Positions 54,968-62,990 of a stretch of DNA of 64,000 nucleotides are shown here, piece by piece. This stretch comes from an uncultured Gammaproteobacteria bacterium. Its GTDB lineage: Bacteria; Pseudomonadota; Gammaproteobacteria; Eutrophobiales; Eutrophobiaceae. Position 1 is the first letter of the stretch; every line of letters begins with the position of its first letter. The stretch covers positions 1,984,001 to 2,048,000 of the forward strand of contig OY282354.1 in NCBI GenBank assembly GCA_958295485.1, given 5' to 3'. The notes under the pieces were generated by a model, which ran no database searches, had not been told where the DNA came from, and saw only the letters and a program-made list of their open reading frames with translations. Both the position numbers and the translations under genes were made by a program.

Positions 54968-55792
54968 ATGGCGCTGATTAATGGCAAGCCCCGGGACGTT
55001 ATTTCTATCCATGATCGCGGTTTTCAATTCGGCGACGGCATTTTTGAGACGATCGCCGTGCAAGGCGGGGAGCTTCTTTGCCGGAAGGAGCACTTTGACC
55101 GGCTTGAAGCAGGTTGCCGGCGCTTATCGATTCAATGTCCTGATAAAGCCCTGCTGGAAAATGAGGCGGAGCGGCTGTGTCAGTCTCTTGATTTAGCCGT
55201 GCTGAAAATAATCGTCACCAGGGGAACGGGCGGGCGAGGTTATCAACCGGCTAAAAACGCCGGCAGCAACAGGATACTGGCAATTTATGACTGGCCGGGT
55301 TATCCGGTGGAATATTCCCGCGTTGGCATCGATTCATATATATGCAGCCGGCGCATTGCCCATAACCCTGAATTCGCCGGGGTCAAGCACTTGAACCGGC
55401 TGGAGCAGGTTTTTCTACGACAGGAGATTGCGGACACCCCATTTCCGGAAGGGGTAGCGCTTGACTCGTTGGATAACGTTATCGAAGGGTCCATGAGTAA
55501 TCTCTTCATGATTAAAAACGGCATATTGATTACCCCGGATTTATCCCGGTGCGGCGTGGAAGGCGTGATAAGACAACTGATTATGGAAATGAACAAGGTC
55601 GCCGGAAATGAAACAGCCATCAGGGAGATCAAGTTAGAGGAATTATTCGAGGCGGATGAGATATTTTATTGCAACAGTCTAATCGGTATCTGGCCGGTGA
55701 GAAGCATTGATAATAAAATATTCGACAGTAGTGATAGCACGATGGAAATAATGAGAAAATTAGTCATTGACAACCGAATCGTTGCCGGCTGA
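54968..55792 (+). CDS. pabC: Aminodeoxychorismate lyase
   Basis: 274-residue fold-type IV PLP enzyme: HDRGFQFGDGIFETI, PLP lysine in GVKHLNRLEQV and DNVIEGSMSNLFMIKNG. It releases p-aminobenzoate from aminodeoxychorismate for folate. It lies between fabF and mltG as in other gammaproteobacteria; its TGA overlaps the mltG ATG. Confidence 0.94.
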   Translation: MALINGKPRDVISIHDRGFQFGDGIFETIAVQGGELLCRKEHFDRLEAGCRRLSIQCPDKALLENEAERLCQSLDLAVLKIIVTRGTGGRGYQPAKNAGSNRILAIYDWPGYPVEYSRVGIDSYICSRRIAHNPEFAGVKHLNRLEQVFLRQEIADTPFPEGVALDSLDNVIEGSMSNLFMIKNGILITPDLSRCGVEGVIRQLIMEMNKVAGNETAIREIKLEELFEADEIFYCNSLIGIWPVRSIDNKIFDSSDSTMEIMRKLVIDNRIVAG

Positions 55793-56790
55793 TGAAAAAA
55801 CTACTGATATTCTTTGGCTTCCTTGTTTTATTTATGGGTTTGGGAGGGTGGTGGCTGTATCAAGACATGCAGAAGCAGTTGAACATGCCCCTTGATGTTC
55901 ACAGCCCGGAAATTTTATCCATCGAGTCCGGCATGTCCTTGCTTGCCGTTGCCGACGACCTGAAGGATAAAGGCTGGTTCGATTACCCTGTTTACTTGCA
56001 ACTCGAAGGTCAACGGCAGGGTGTCGCCGGTTCGATTAAAACCGGCGAGTACCTGGTCGAACCCGGCGCGACAGCTTTATCACTGCTTGAGATGGTAGTC
56101 AGCGGCAAGGTAATCCAACACGCTTTGACGTTGGTGGAAGGTTGGACGTTTAAGCAAATCATGGCTGCCTTGCATGGGAATCAATTCATTAAAAAGACCT
56201 TGAAGTCAACCAATCCAAAGCGCGTCATGGCCGAGATAGGTTATCCGGGATATTTTGCCGAAGGACGGTTTTTCCCGGATACATATTATTTCCCGGTCGG
56301 CACGACAGACGTGGATTTCCTGCGGCGCGCGTTTAACAGGCTGGAAACGGTATTGAAGGAAGAATGGGACAGACGGGCGCTTGACCTGCCGTATCAATCA
56401 CCCTACGAGGCATTGATCATGGCTTCCGTGATTGAAAAAGAAACGGCAACGGCGGACGAGAGAGAAAAAATCGCCGGCGTGTTCGTGCGCCGGCTGAAGA
56501 AAAACATGAAGTTGCAAGCGGACCCGACGGTGATCTATGCATTGGGCGAAAGCTATGACGGGAATATCCGGCGCAAGGACCTGGCCCTGGATTCGCCTTT
56601 TAACACCTATCGTTATAAGGGTCTGCCACCGACGCCGATTGCGGCGGTCGGAAGGGCTTCCATCCATGCCGCCCTGCAGCCGGAACAAGGAACCAGTTTA
56701 TATTTCGTCGCAATGGGGGACGGCCGTCATCACTTTTCAACCACGCTTAAAGAGCACAACCGGGCGGTGCAGAAATATCAACTCAGATAA
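55792..56790 (+). CDS. mltG: Endolytic murein transglycosylase MltG
   Basis: 332 residues: one N-terminal membrane helix, LysM-like part, and the YceG core with catalytic Glu in MASVIEKETA, followed by LQADPTVIYALGE and NTYRYKGLPPTPI. It cleaves nascent glycan strands. It overlaps pabC and precedes tmk by 8 bp. Confidence 0.95.
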   Translation: MKKLLIFFGFLVLFMGLGGWWLYQDMQKQLNMPLDVHSPEILSIESGMSLLAVADDLKDKGWFDYPVYLQLEGQRQGVAGSIKTGEYLVEPGATALSLLEMVVSGKVIQHALTLVEGWTFKQIMAALHGNQFIKKTLKSTNPKRVMAEIGYPGYFAEGRFFPDTYYFPVGTTDVDFLRRAFNRLETVLKEEWDRRALDLPYQSPYEALIMASVIEKETATADEREKIAGVFVRRLKKNMKLQADPTVIYALGESYDGNIRRKDLALDSPFNTYRYKGLPPTPIAAVGRASIHAALQPEQGTSLYFVAMGDGRHHFSTTLKEHNRAVQKYQLR

Positions 56791-56798
56791 AAATAATC

Positions 56799-57425
56799 AT
56801 GACAGGCGTTTTTATCACATTTGAAGGCATAGAAGGCGCGGGGAAAAGCACCCAGATACAAAACGCATACGAAATACTGTCGGTAAAAAACCCGGATAAC
56901 GTTATTTTAACAAGGGAACCGGGCGGCACCGAGGCGGGTGAGGCTATCCGAAATATTATGTTATATGCCACCAGGCATAAGATAGATGGAATCACGGAAC
57001 TGTTTTTGTTGTTTGCCGGACGCTGCCAACATATCCGGGATGTCATCAGGCCGGCCCTTTCAGCCGATAAAATTGTTTTATGCGACAGGTTTACGGATGC
57101 TACGTTTGCCTACCAGGGTGGCGGGCGCGGCGTTGACATACGGCTGATTTCGCAGTTGCAGGATATGGTGCAGGGCGAACTCAGGCCGGACCTGACGTTC
57201 CTGCTGGATACGCCCGTGGAGGTCGGTCTTGAACGAATCAAGGGGCGCAAAGAGCCGGACCGGTTTGAAGCGGAAACGGTGAAATTTTTCAAGCGCGTCA
57301 GGAATGCTTACCTGGACCTGGCCGGCCGGTTTCCCGAAAGAGTCCGCGTCATCAACGCCGCGCAAGGGATTGAAGAGGTAAAAGGGGAAATACATGCAGT
57401 CCTGTTGTCCAGGGGACTCTGTTAA
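56799..57425 (+). CDS. tmk: Thymidylate kinase
   Basis: 208 residues: P-loop FEGIEGAGKST, DR(Y/F)-type motif CDRFTDATFAYQGGGRG, and LID region KGRKEPDRFE. It phosphorylates dTMP to dTDP. Its stop overlaps the holB start by one base. Confidence 0.96.
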   Translation: MTGVFITFEGIEGAGKSTQIQNAYEILSVKNPDNVILTREPGGTEAGEAIRNIMLYATRHKIDGITELFLLFAGRCQHIRDVIRPALSADKIVLCDRFTDATFAYQGGGRGVDIRLISQLQDMVQGELRPDLTFLLDTPVEVGLERIKGRKEPDRFEAETVKFFKRVRNAYLDLAGRFPERVRVINAAQGIEEVKGEIHAVLLSRGLC

Positions 57426-58423
57426 TGCCTTATCCCTGGCAAAAAAAACAATGGCGCCAAGTCGCGACTGCCATTGAGCGGCAAAGACTGGCCCATGCCA
57501 TTTTGCTGGCCGGCGCCGAGGGAACAGGCATCGATCAATTTGCCATTGAACTCGCGCAATACCTGCTGTGTGAAGCGCCCGTTCAACCAGACTCAGGCTG
57601 CGGGCAGTGTCGCTCGTGTATTTTATTCAGGGCCGGCAACCATCCTGATATTCGGATGGTTAACCCGGAAAAACCCGGAATGCAAATCAAGGTGGACGCC
57701 ATCAGGGAGCTGATAGAGTATTTTCACCTCAGCGTCCAGTATGGAAAACATAAAATCACCATCATCGCGCCGGCTGAAGGAATGAACCGGCACTCGGCTG
57801 ATGGCCTGTTGAAGACCCTGGAAGAACCACCGCCGCTGTCGCTGTTGATTTTGGTTTCTTATCAGCCGGCAAAACTACCTGTTACTATTCGCAGTCGCTG
57901 CCAGAAAATCATATTCAACCGGATAAATCGGCAGGCGAGCTTTGACTGGTTGAATGGACGGCTCGGTGATTCCGGGCGGACTGCCGCGCTGCTTGAATTT
58001 GCCGGAGGCGCGCCCCTGAAGGCATTGGAGCTGAGTGAAACGGACGTCCTGCAACAACGACAGGACGTGATGAAAGATCTGCGCGTATTACGAACGTCAA
58101 AGTCAAATCCCGTGGATACCGCGAAAAAATGGCAGGAGTTCGATATGGCCGAAGTATTGCTTTGGCTAATCTTTATTTTCAGCAATATGGCTAAAATTCG
58201 CTATTCTTCAGGGAATGAAAGTATTGATAAGGAAACGGGGCATCTATCAGCCGGATTGGATTTGCCCCAGGTTATCAGTTGTTATGATTTGGCGCTGAAA
58301 AATTATCATTTGCTTACAGGGACGACAAACCTGAACAGGCAAAGCCTGCTGGAAGAAATCATCATACACTGGCAATGCTTGAAGGGTTCATCCCTTCCAG
58401 CCTCGCTCAACAAATACGATTAA
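57425..58423 (+). CDS. holB: DNA polymerase III delta' subunit
   Basis: 332 residues with zinc-binding CGQCRSC, GNHPDIRMV, ADGLLKTLEEPPPLSLLILVS and SRCQKI of the clamp-loader delta' family. The P-loop is degenerate (LAGAEGTGID), as expected, because delta' does not hydrolyse ATP. PilZ, which commonly follows in Pseudomonas-like genomes, is missing; tatD follows at 12 bp. Confidence 0.93.
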   Translation: MPYPWQKKQWRQVATAIERQRLAHAILLAGAEGTGIDQFAIELAQYLLCEAPVQPDSGCGQCRSCILFRAGNHPDIRMVNPEKPGMQIKVDAIRELIEYFHLSVQYGKHKITIIAPAEGMNRHSADGLLKTLEEPPPLSLLILVSYQPAKLPVTIRSRCQKIIFNRINRQASFDWLNGRLGDSGRTAALLEFAGGAPLKALELSETDVLQQRQDVMKDLRVLRTSKSNPVDTAKKWQEFDMAEVLLWLIFIFSNMAKIRYSSGNESIDKETGHLSAGLDLPQVISCYDLALKNYHLLTGTTNLNRQSLLEEIIIHWQCLKGSSLPASLNKYD

Positions 58424-58435
58424 GCCGTTCGATTT

Positions 58436-59221
58436 ATGCCATATTTAATCGATTCCCATTGTCATATCCCCTTGATAGAAGCGAATGGCGGGGCCGCTGC
58501 CGTTATCAGCGCGGCGCAGGCAGCCGGGGTAGGGCATATGCTGTGCGTTTCAATCGACCTCGCTACATTTCCGCAGGTTAAACAATTAGCCGATTCCCAT
58601 GAATGCGTTTCTGCCTCGGTGGGCGTGCACCCCAATTCCGACAGCAGCATGGAATTATCCGAAGACATGTTGTTGCAACTGGCTGATGACCCCGCGGTGG
58701 TCGCCATTGGCGAGACAGGGCTGGATTATTACCGGAGCGAGGGGGACCTGGATTGGCAAAGACAACGTTTTCGCACTCATATTCGAGCCGCCGGACAGGT
58801 CAACAAACCACTGATCATCCATAGCCGCGAGGCCCGGGGGGACGTGATCAAAATCCTGGCTGAAGAAGGGGCGGATGCCGTCGGCGGGGTGATGCATTGT
58901 TTTGTCGATGACCTGGACACGGCTAAACAGGCCATCGATTTGAATTTTCATATTTCTTTTTCCGGCATTGTCACCTTCAAGAATGCGCAGGCCCTGCAGG
59001 AAGTGGCTGCGCAAGTGCCTTTGGACAGCATGTTGATTGAAACCGATTCACCTTACCTGGCGCCTGTTCCCTATCGCGGCAAACAAAATGAACCGGCCTA
59101 TGTCCGGTTTGTCGCCGAAAAAATTGCTGAATTGCAGCAGGTTGAACTTGCCAGGGTAATTGCCGCAACCCAAAAGAACTACGAAGATTTATTTCCGCCT
59201 GTTTCCGTTACAGCAGGATAG
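58436..59221 (+). CDS. tatD: TatD-family metal-dependent hydrolase
   Basis: 261-residue TIM-barrel nuclease: IDSHCHIP (metal-binding HxH), VAIGETGLDYYR, PLIIHSREA, MHCFVDD and ETDSPYLAPVPYRGKQNEP. TatD proteins are DNases or deoxyaminoacyl hydrolases. It ends in a 14-bp convergent overlap with the next gene on the minus strand. Confidence 0.94.
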   Translation: MPYLIDSHCHIPLIEANGGAAAVISAAQAAGVGHMLCVSIDLATFPQVKQLADSHECVSASVGVHPNSDSSMELSEDMLLQLADDPAVVAIGETGLDYYRSEGDLDWQRQRFRTHIRAAGQVNKPLIIHSREARGDVIKILAEEGADAVGGVMHCFVDDLDTAKQAIDLNFHISFSGIVTFKNAQALQEVAAQVPLDSMLIETDSPYLAPVPYRGKQNEPAYVRFVAEKIAELQQVELARVIAATQKNYEDLFPPVSVTAG

Positions 59222-59471
59222 CGAACAACCCGACCTGCAAACTGATCAGCAGTCCAAAACCGGCGAACAACCACCTGCCAAGCCGTAGCATGACCCGTTG
59301 CTCAAGCGCCTCAAGAGCAGATCTGAGCAGGTTAAGATCGGCCTTGGTAGCGACGTTATCATCAAGAGCGCGATTGAATGTCTTCACTATTGCCTCCGCC
59401 TGGGGCGCTTCTATACCGGCATCCTGTAAAGATTTGGCTGCTTCGAGTGTATCAAAAATAAGCGCGGCCAT
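59208..59471 (-). CDS. Coiled-coil membrane protein of the DUF1640/CCDC90 type
   Basis: 87 residues: MAALIFDTLEAAKSLQDAGIE-APQAEAIV, a coiled-coil (ATKADLNLLRSALEALEQRV) and a C-terminal hydrophobic helix (WLFAGFGLLISLQVGLFAILL). This layout is typical of DUF1640-like small proteins in bacteria, which often flank mobile or toxin-antitoxin regions. Function unknown. Tandem 69-bp repeats lie directly upstream. Confidence 0.75.
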   Translation of the reverse strand: MAALIFDTLEAAKSLQDAGIEAPQAEAIVKTFNRALDDNVATKADLNLLRSALEALEQRVMLRLGRWLFAGFGLLISLQVGLFAILL

Positions 59472-59507
59472 TTTTCCTTTCCTCCTTTTTCCCTTTGTTG
59501 TTCTACT

Positions 59508-59676
59508 CTACATGAAATTTAAAAAGTTAAAACCTGGATATTTACGTTTGATGATAGCTCCTGCTTGCAATTTATTCTACATGAAATTTAAAAAATTAAA
59601 ACCTGGATATTTACATCTGATAACAGCTCCTGCTTGCAATTTATTCCATATGAAATTCAAGAGATTAAGAAACTCT
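59508..59676. repeat. 69-bp tandem repeats (two full, one partial) upstream of the DUF1640-type gene
   Basis: Units start at 59508, 59577 and 59646. The common text is CTACATGAAATTTAAAAA, then TTAAAACCTGGATATTTAC and GCTCCTGCTTGCAATTTATT. The third unit is diverged and stops after about 30 bp. The unit length is a multiple of three, and a plus-strand frame reads through (MKFKKLKPGYL units), but no ribosome-binding site supports translation. The rest of 59472-59833 is without a gene. Confidence 0.85.
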
Positions 59677-59833
59677 TATATTTTTTCTATTTCAGATAGA
59701 TGCAGATAAAATCTCAAGTGAATCATCAATACACTTCTCCCTGGTGTGAACCGGCATATTCGAAGTTAATCCTGTAACCCGGTATACTGCCAGGAATACT
59801 GATTTAACCGGAGTAAACTACCAGGATAAGCCC

Positions 59834-60973
59834 ATGCCTTTACGCGATCACTTTCCGATTTTTCAATCGAAGACCTACATGAATAGCTGCTCCTACGGCG
59901 CCTTATCGGCAGAGGTCAGGGAGGCCTGTTTATCCTACCTGGATGACCGCGACCGGTTCGGTTCACATTGGGAGGTCTGGGTGGAGAAGCTGGAAACATT
60001 AAGGCCCATGCTGGCGCAGATGGTAAGCGCGTCGCCCGCTGAAGTCGCTATTGTCTCATGCTTGAGCGACGGCTTGAATTCACTGGTCAGCGCGCTCGAT
60101 TTTACCGGCGAACGCAACAAGGTATTGCTGACCGATTTTGATTTTCCGAGCACGGCCCAGATCTGGCGGGCGCAGGAGAGGAAAGGGGCGGTTATCGAGT
60201 GTATTCCATGCCATGCCGGCGAGTTGACCATCCCCGTGGAGCGGTTCGCTGAATATATCGATGAATCCACGCTGGTTCTATCGCTGCCGCATGTCTGTTA
60301 CCGCAACGGCGCGCGCTTGGACGTTGCCTCGATCATCAAACTGGCCCATGCAAAAGGGGCGCGGGTATTTCTGGATTGCTATCAATCCATCGGCGCCACG
60401 CCGGTCGATGTCAGGAAACTGAACGTGGATTTTGCGGCCGGCGGCATGTTGAAATACCTGATCTCATCGTCGGGCTCAGCGTTTTTGTACGTAAAAGAGG
60501 ATTTGATCACTAATCTTCAACCTGCACTCAGTGGCTGGTTCAGCCAAGCCGATATAAACGCCATGGATATATACCGGAATGCCCCGGCAAATAATGCCCG
60601 CCGCTTTGAATCGGGCACTCCAAACATTCCCAGCATCTATGCGGCCATCGCCGGTCTTCGCCTGGTTGACGAAGTTGGCGTGGGCGAGATAGAACGGCAC
60701 GTAAAAACACTGACCAGCGCCATAAAGCAAAAAACCCTTGAAAACGGCTTCAAGCTGGCAATGCCCGGAGAAGATGGCGCTCACGGCCCATTGATCACTA
60801 TCCGCTCTACGGACATGCACCAGTTGGTGGCTAATCTTGCTGATGCGGGAGTGGTTACTTCCTGCCGCGATGGCAACCTCAGGATCTCACCGCATTTTTA
60901 TAACAACCTCGACGACGTGGAGATATTGTTCGAGGCGCTAAACAACCAACGTGAATTGCTGGTATGCCGATGA
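59834..60973 (+). CDS. Class V aminotransferase-fold PLP enzyme
   Basis: 379 residues, with family features MNSCSYGALS (substrate loop), LSLPHVCYRNGARLDVASI, FLDCYQSIGATPVDV (Asp181, Gln184) and PLP Lys207 in AAGGMLKYLISSSGSAF. It belongs with cysteine desulfurase/kynureninase/isopenicillin epimerase-like enzymes. A precise reaction cannot be assigned. It is monocistronic, converging with the TetR gene 5 bp away, and could be regulated by it. Confidence 0.85.
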   Translation: MPLRDHFPIFQSKTYMNSCSYGALSAEVREACLSYLDDRDRFGSHWEVWVEKLETLRPMLAQMVSASPAEVAIVSCLSDGLNSLVSALDFTGERNKVLLTDFDFPSTAQIWRAQERKGAVIECIPCHAGELTIPVERFAEYIDESTLVLSLPHVCYRNGARLDVASIIKLAHAKGARVFLDCYQSIGATPVDVRKLNVDFAAGGMLKYLISSSGSAFLYVKEDLITNLQPALSGWFSQADINAMDIYRNAPANNARRFESGTPNIPSIYAAIAGLRLVDEVGVGEIERHVKTLTSAIKQKTLENGFKLAMPGEDGAHGPLITIRSTDMHQLVANLADAGVVTSCRDGNLRISPHFYNNLDDVEILFEALNNQRELLVCR

Positions 60974-60978
60974 ACTTT

Positions 60979-61374
60979 TCATTTGTCAGAATGAAATTGA
61001 ATAAGAGCATAGCTCATATAAATGTTTTCCCGGGCCTGTTCGGTTAAATAGGGATCAGTGTCCACCCTGATCAATGGAACCATCTCCCTGTATATAAAAC
61101 GGTATTTCCATACATAATCCAGTTGACGCGTAAACATTTCCGCCATGTGGTCTATAGTTGGACGTTTATCGTCCGATGCCCAGATTTCCTTTGATATATC
61201 TTCATAAATGGCGCGAATTAATTCCTGCTTGGTTTTGTAATGATACTGGAGGTTACCCCGGCTAATGCCAGTCTCGCCGGCAATCTTCCCGATGGATACA
61301 TTACTTGTCCCAAATTCGTTAAACAGGAAAATCGCTTTCGATTTAATTTTCTTTTGTGTATTTTCACTGGCCAT
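60979..61374 (-). CDS. TetR-family regulator, apparently C-terminally shortened
   Basis: 131 residues: MASENTQKKIKSKAIFLFNEFG and the HTH VSIGKIAGETGISRGNLQYHYKTKQELI are typical TetR. Normal members have 190-210 residues; here the ligand-binding domain stops after YREMVPLIRVDTDP...YALIQFHSDK. It may be truncated, in which case it could bind DNA without ligand control. The ATG at 61374 starts the domain; the longer frame to 61944 runs antisense to the gene fragment and is not credible. Confidence 0.8.
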   Translation of the reverse strand: MASENTQKKIKSKAIFLFNEFGTSNVSIGKIAGETGISRGNLQYHYKTKQELIRAIYEDISKEIWASDDKRPTIDHMAEMFTRQLDYVWKYRFIYREMVPLIRVDTDPYLTEQARENIYMSYALIQFHSDK

Positions 61375-61380
61375 ATTGAC

Positions 61381-61923
61381 CACCTCGCTGATGCTGTATT
61401 CCCCACGCTGGATTTCGAGTGGCACGAGAATTTCTGGAAGAACAACGGAACCTGCGTCGCTGAGCGCCAGCTTCCTAACAAGGATATCGTCGGCATCCAA
61501 ACCGGACAGGTTGACCGATATGGGAACTTCCTTTGGGAAGCGGAGCGCTGGTTCGAGGAGAAACGGCGGTGGTTTGACGGCTATTTGTCGTCGTCGGCTT
61601 CCAGCGAGCCGGCAACCCGTAACGTCTTTGACATCTATCTCGGCGCGGGAAATCTTATCTTCGTCAAGGAGCCGTGCGGTCCGGAAGACACGGAGCACAG
61701 GTTCTTCGTGCACCTGATACCTACCGCCGTGAATGACCTCCCCGACCATCGTAAGCAGTACGGATTCGATAATCTCGATTTTGACTTTCAATGGCATGAC
61801 CTGAGGGAGGGTGGGAGATGTATGGCCATCCGCGCCTTGCCGGAATACGACATCGTCAAAATCCGTGTCGGTCAATACGAGGGAGGCAACAAGTTCTGGA
61901 CGGCAGAGATTCCCGTGCCCTGA
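61381..61923 (+). pseudogene. 5'-truncated gene fragment with two copies of a WH...C.A.R.LP..DI..I..GQ motif
   Basis: The plus frame reads FPTLDFEWHENFWKNNGTC then VAERQLPNKDIVGIQTGQ, and later LDFDFQWHDLREGGRCMA, IRALPEYDIVKIRVGQYEGG. No start codon exists in frame; coding sense begins abruptly at the TetR start region. The repeat looks like the C-terminal domain of a larger, perhaps membrane-bound, protein. The family is not recognised with certainty. The fragment and the GC-rich transferase start at 62991 could be parts of a disrupted locus, which is only a guess. Confidence 0.55.
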
Positions 61924-61947
61924 CCACCGGGACCAGCGCGACAAGTC

Positions 61948-62376
61948 TTACGCCGTGCGACTAACAATTTCAGCCAGCGATCGGACAAGTGTTTTAGTGA
62001 CCTTCGAAAAGAGCCTGGGGGGCAAAACACCGTAGCTGTATTTTTTGTCACCTCGCCTTGCAACTGGTCTTATATCCGGCCCGGGCCAGATAAAGCGATT
62101 GATTTCCGTGCAGATAATCCACGAACGTTCACTGTCCAGCTTCAAGTACTCTTTTACTTTTAGCGGTATTTCCACCGCCTTGTCAGGATCCTCCGGTTCG
62201 CTATGGGTAATCGCTGCAACAGTGACTACCGTATCGTCTCCCTGTAATTTCTTTGATAAAACAATGGCGCAAGGCCTTTCCTTTACACCTTCCTCTTGCT
62301 CTGCCAGATAATCTTTACGCCAGAGATAGGAGTAGCTGATGACAAGACCCGGAAACGGCTCTGGCATCTTTGTCAT
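61948..62376 (-). CDS. PemK/MazF-like toxin
   Basis: 142 residues: MPEPFPGLVISYSYLWRKDY...KERPCAIVLSKKL...VTVAAITHSEPEDPDKAVEIP resembles the PemK/MazF-like growth-inhibitor family (beta-barrel with RPxxIV and ITxS elements). It follows a Phd-type antitoxin gene by 15 bp, which supports the call. mRNA cleavage activity is inferred. Confidence 0.75.
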   Translation of the reverse strand: MTKMPEPFPGLVISYSYLWRKDYLAEQEEGVKERPCAIVLSKKLQGDDTVVTVAAITHSEPEDPDKAVEIPLKVKEYLKLDSERSWIICTEINRFIWPGPDIRPVARRGDKKYSYGVLPPRLFSKVTKTLVRSLAEIVSRTA

Positions 62377-62391
62377 GTGGAGGTTTTTTTA

Positions 62392-62652
62392 TTATTCTTC
62401 GTTGAGTAATTCATCCAGGTAGGCATATTCTTTCGGTACATTTGCCGCAGCAATATCACGAATATCTTCTTCACTTAATTCTTCAATACCCAATACTTGC
62501 CTGTCCCGGCGTTTGAGGCGTTGGTACTCTTCGGTCGATAGCAGGATATATTTTTCCCGCCCATTACGGGTAATAGAGACTGGCTCTTTTAAAACCAGCT
62601 CTTGAATATCGCCTATATTACGCTGTAGTTCAGAAATCGTTACGCTTGCCAT
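62392..62652 (-). CDS. Phd/YefM-type antitoxin
   Basis: 86 residues starting MASVTISELQRNIGDIQELVLKEPVSITRNGREKYILLSTEEYQRL, the Phd/YefM DNA-binding fold, with an acidic C-terminal toxin-binding tail. The pairing of a Phd antitoxin with a PemK-like toxin is a mixed combination. The ATG at 62652 was chosen over the longer frame because the domain begins there. Confidence 0.85.
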   Translation of the reverse strand: MASVTISELQRNIGDIQELVLKEPVSITRNGREKYILLSTEEYQRLKRRDRQVLGIEELSEEDIRDIAAANVPKEYAYLDELLNEE

Positions 62653-62676
62653 CGAGATAACCTGTAGTTTATATAT

Positions 62677-62695
62677 ATTACATATATTATGTAAT
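62677..62695. promoter_or_regulatory. Operator-like palindrome upstream of the phd/pemK-like module
   Basis: ATTACATA-TAT-TATGTAAT, a perfect 8-3-8 inverted repeat inside an AT-rich stretch, 25 bp upstream of the antitoxin start. It has the same architecture as the higBA operator at 23601-23619. The rest of 62696-62990 shows an abrupt change from AT-rich to GC-rich sequence near 62800 and no other gene that I can support. Confidence 0.6.
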
Positions 62696-62990
62696 GTATA
62701 TATAAATATCAAGCGGAAACTCTTGTTGATCTGGTGGTATGGCGAGAATATCATATTGAGATGAGCATACTAAGACGATTATAAAACTGCTTCTATGGCG
62801 ACAGCTACCACCGGGCTGGGGAAGAGGGCGCCGTCACCCGCCGCATTCCCGCGCCCCTTTCCCTGGAGGGGATGCTTGCGCCGTGATCGGCGGTCAGCGC
62901 AGACCGCCGGGCAAGGCCCCGGAACCGGGCGGGCGATGGCGTCCGGTTCTGCGTCCGCAGGGTTCGGGAAGTGAAGACGACCTGTTCTCC

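Noticed and set aside
61375..61944. N-terminal extension of the TetR frame up to 61944
   Set aside because: It runs antisense to a better-supported coding fragment and precedes a normal TetR N-terminus with its own ATG.
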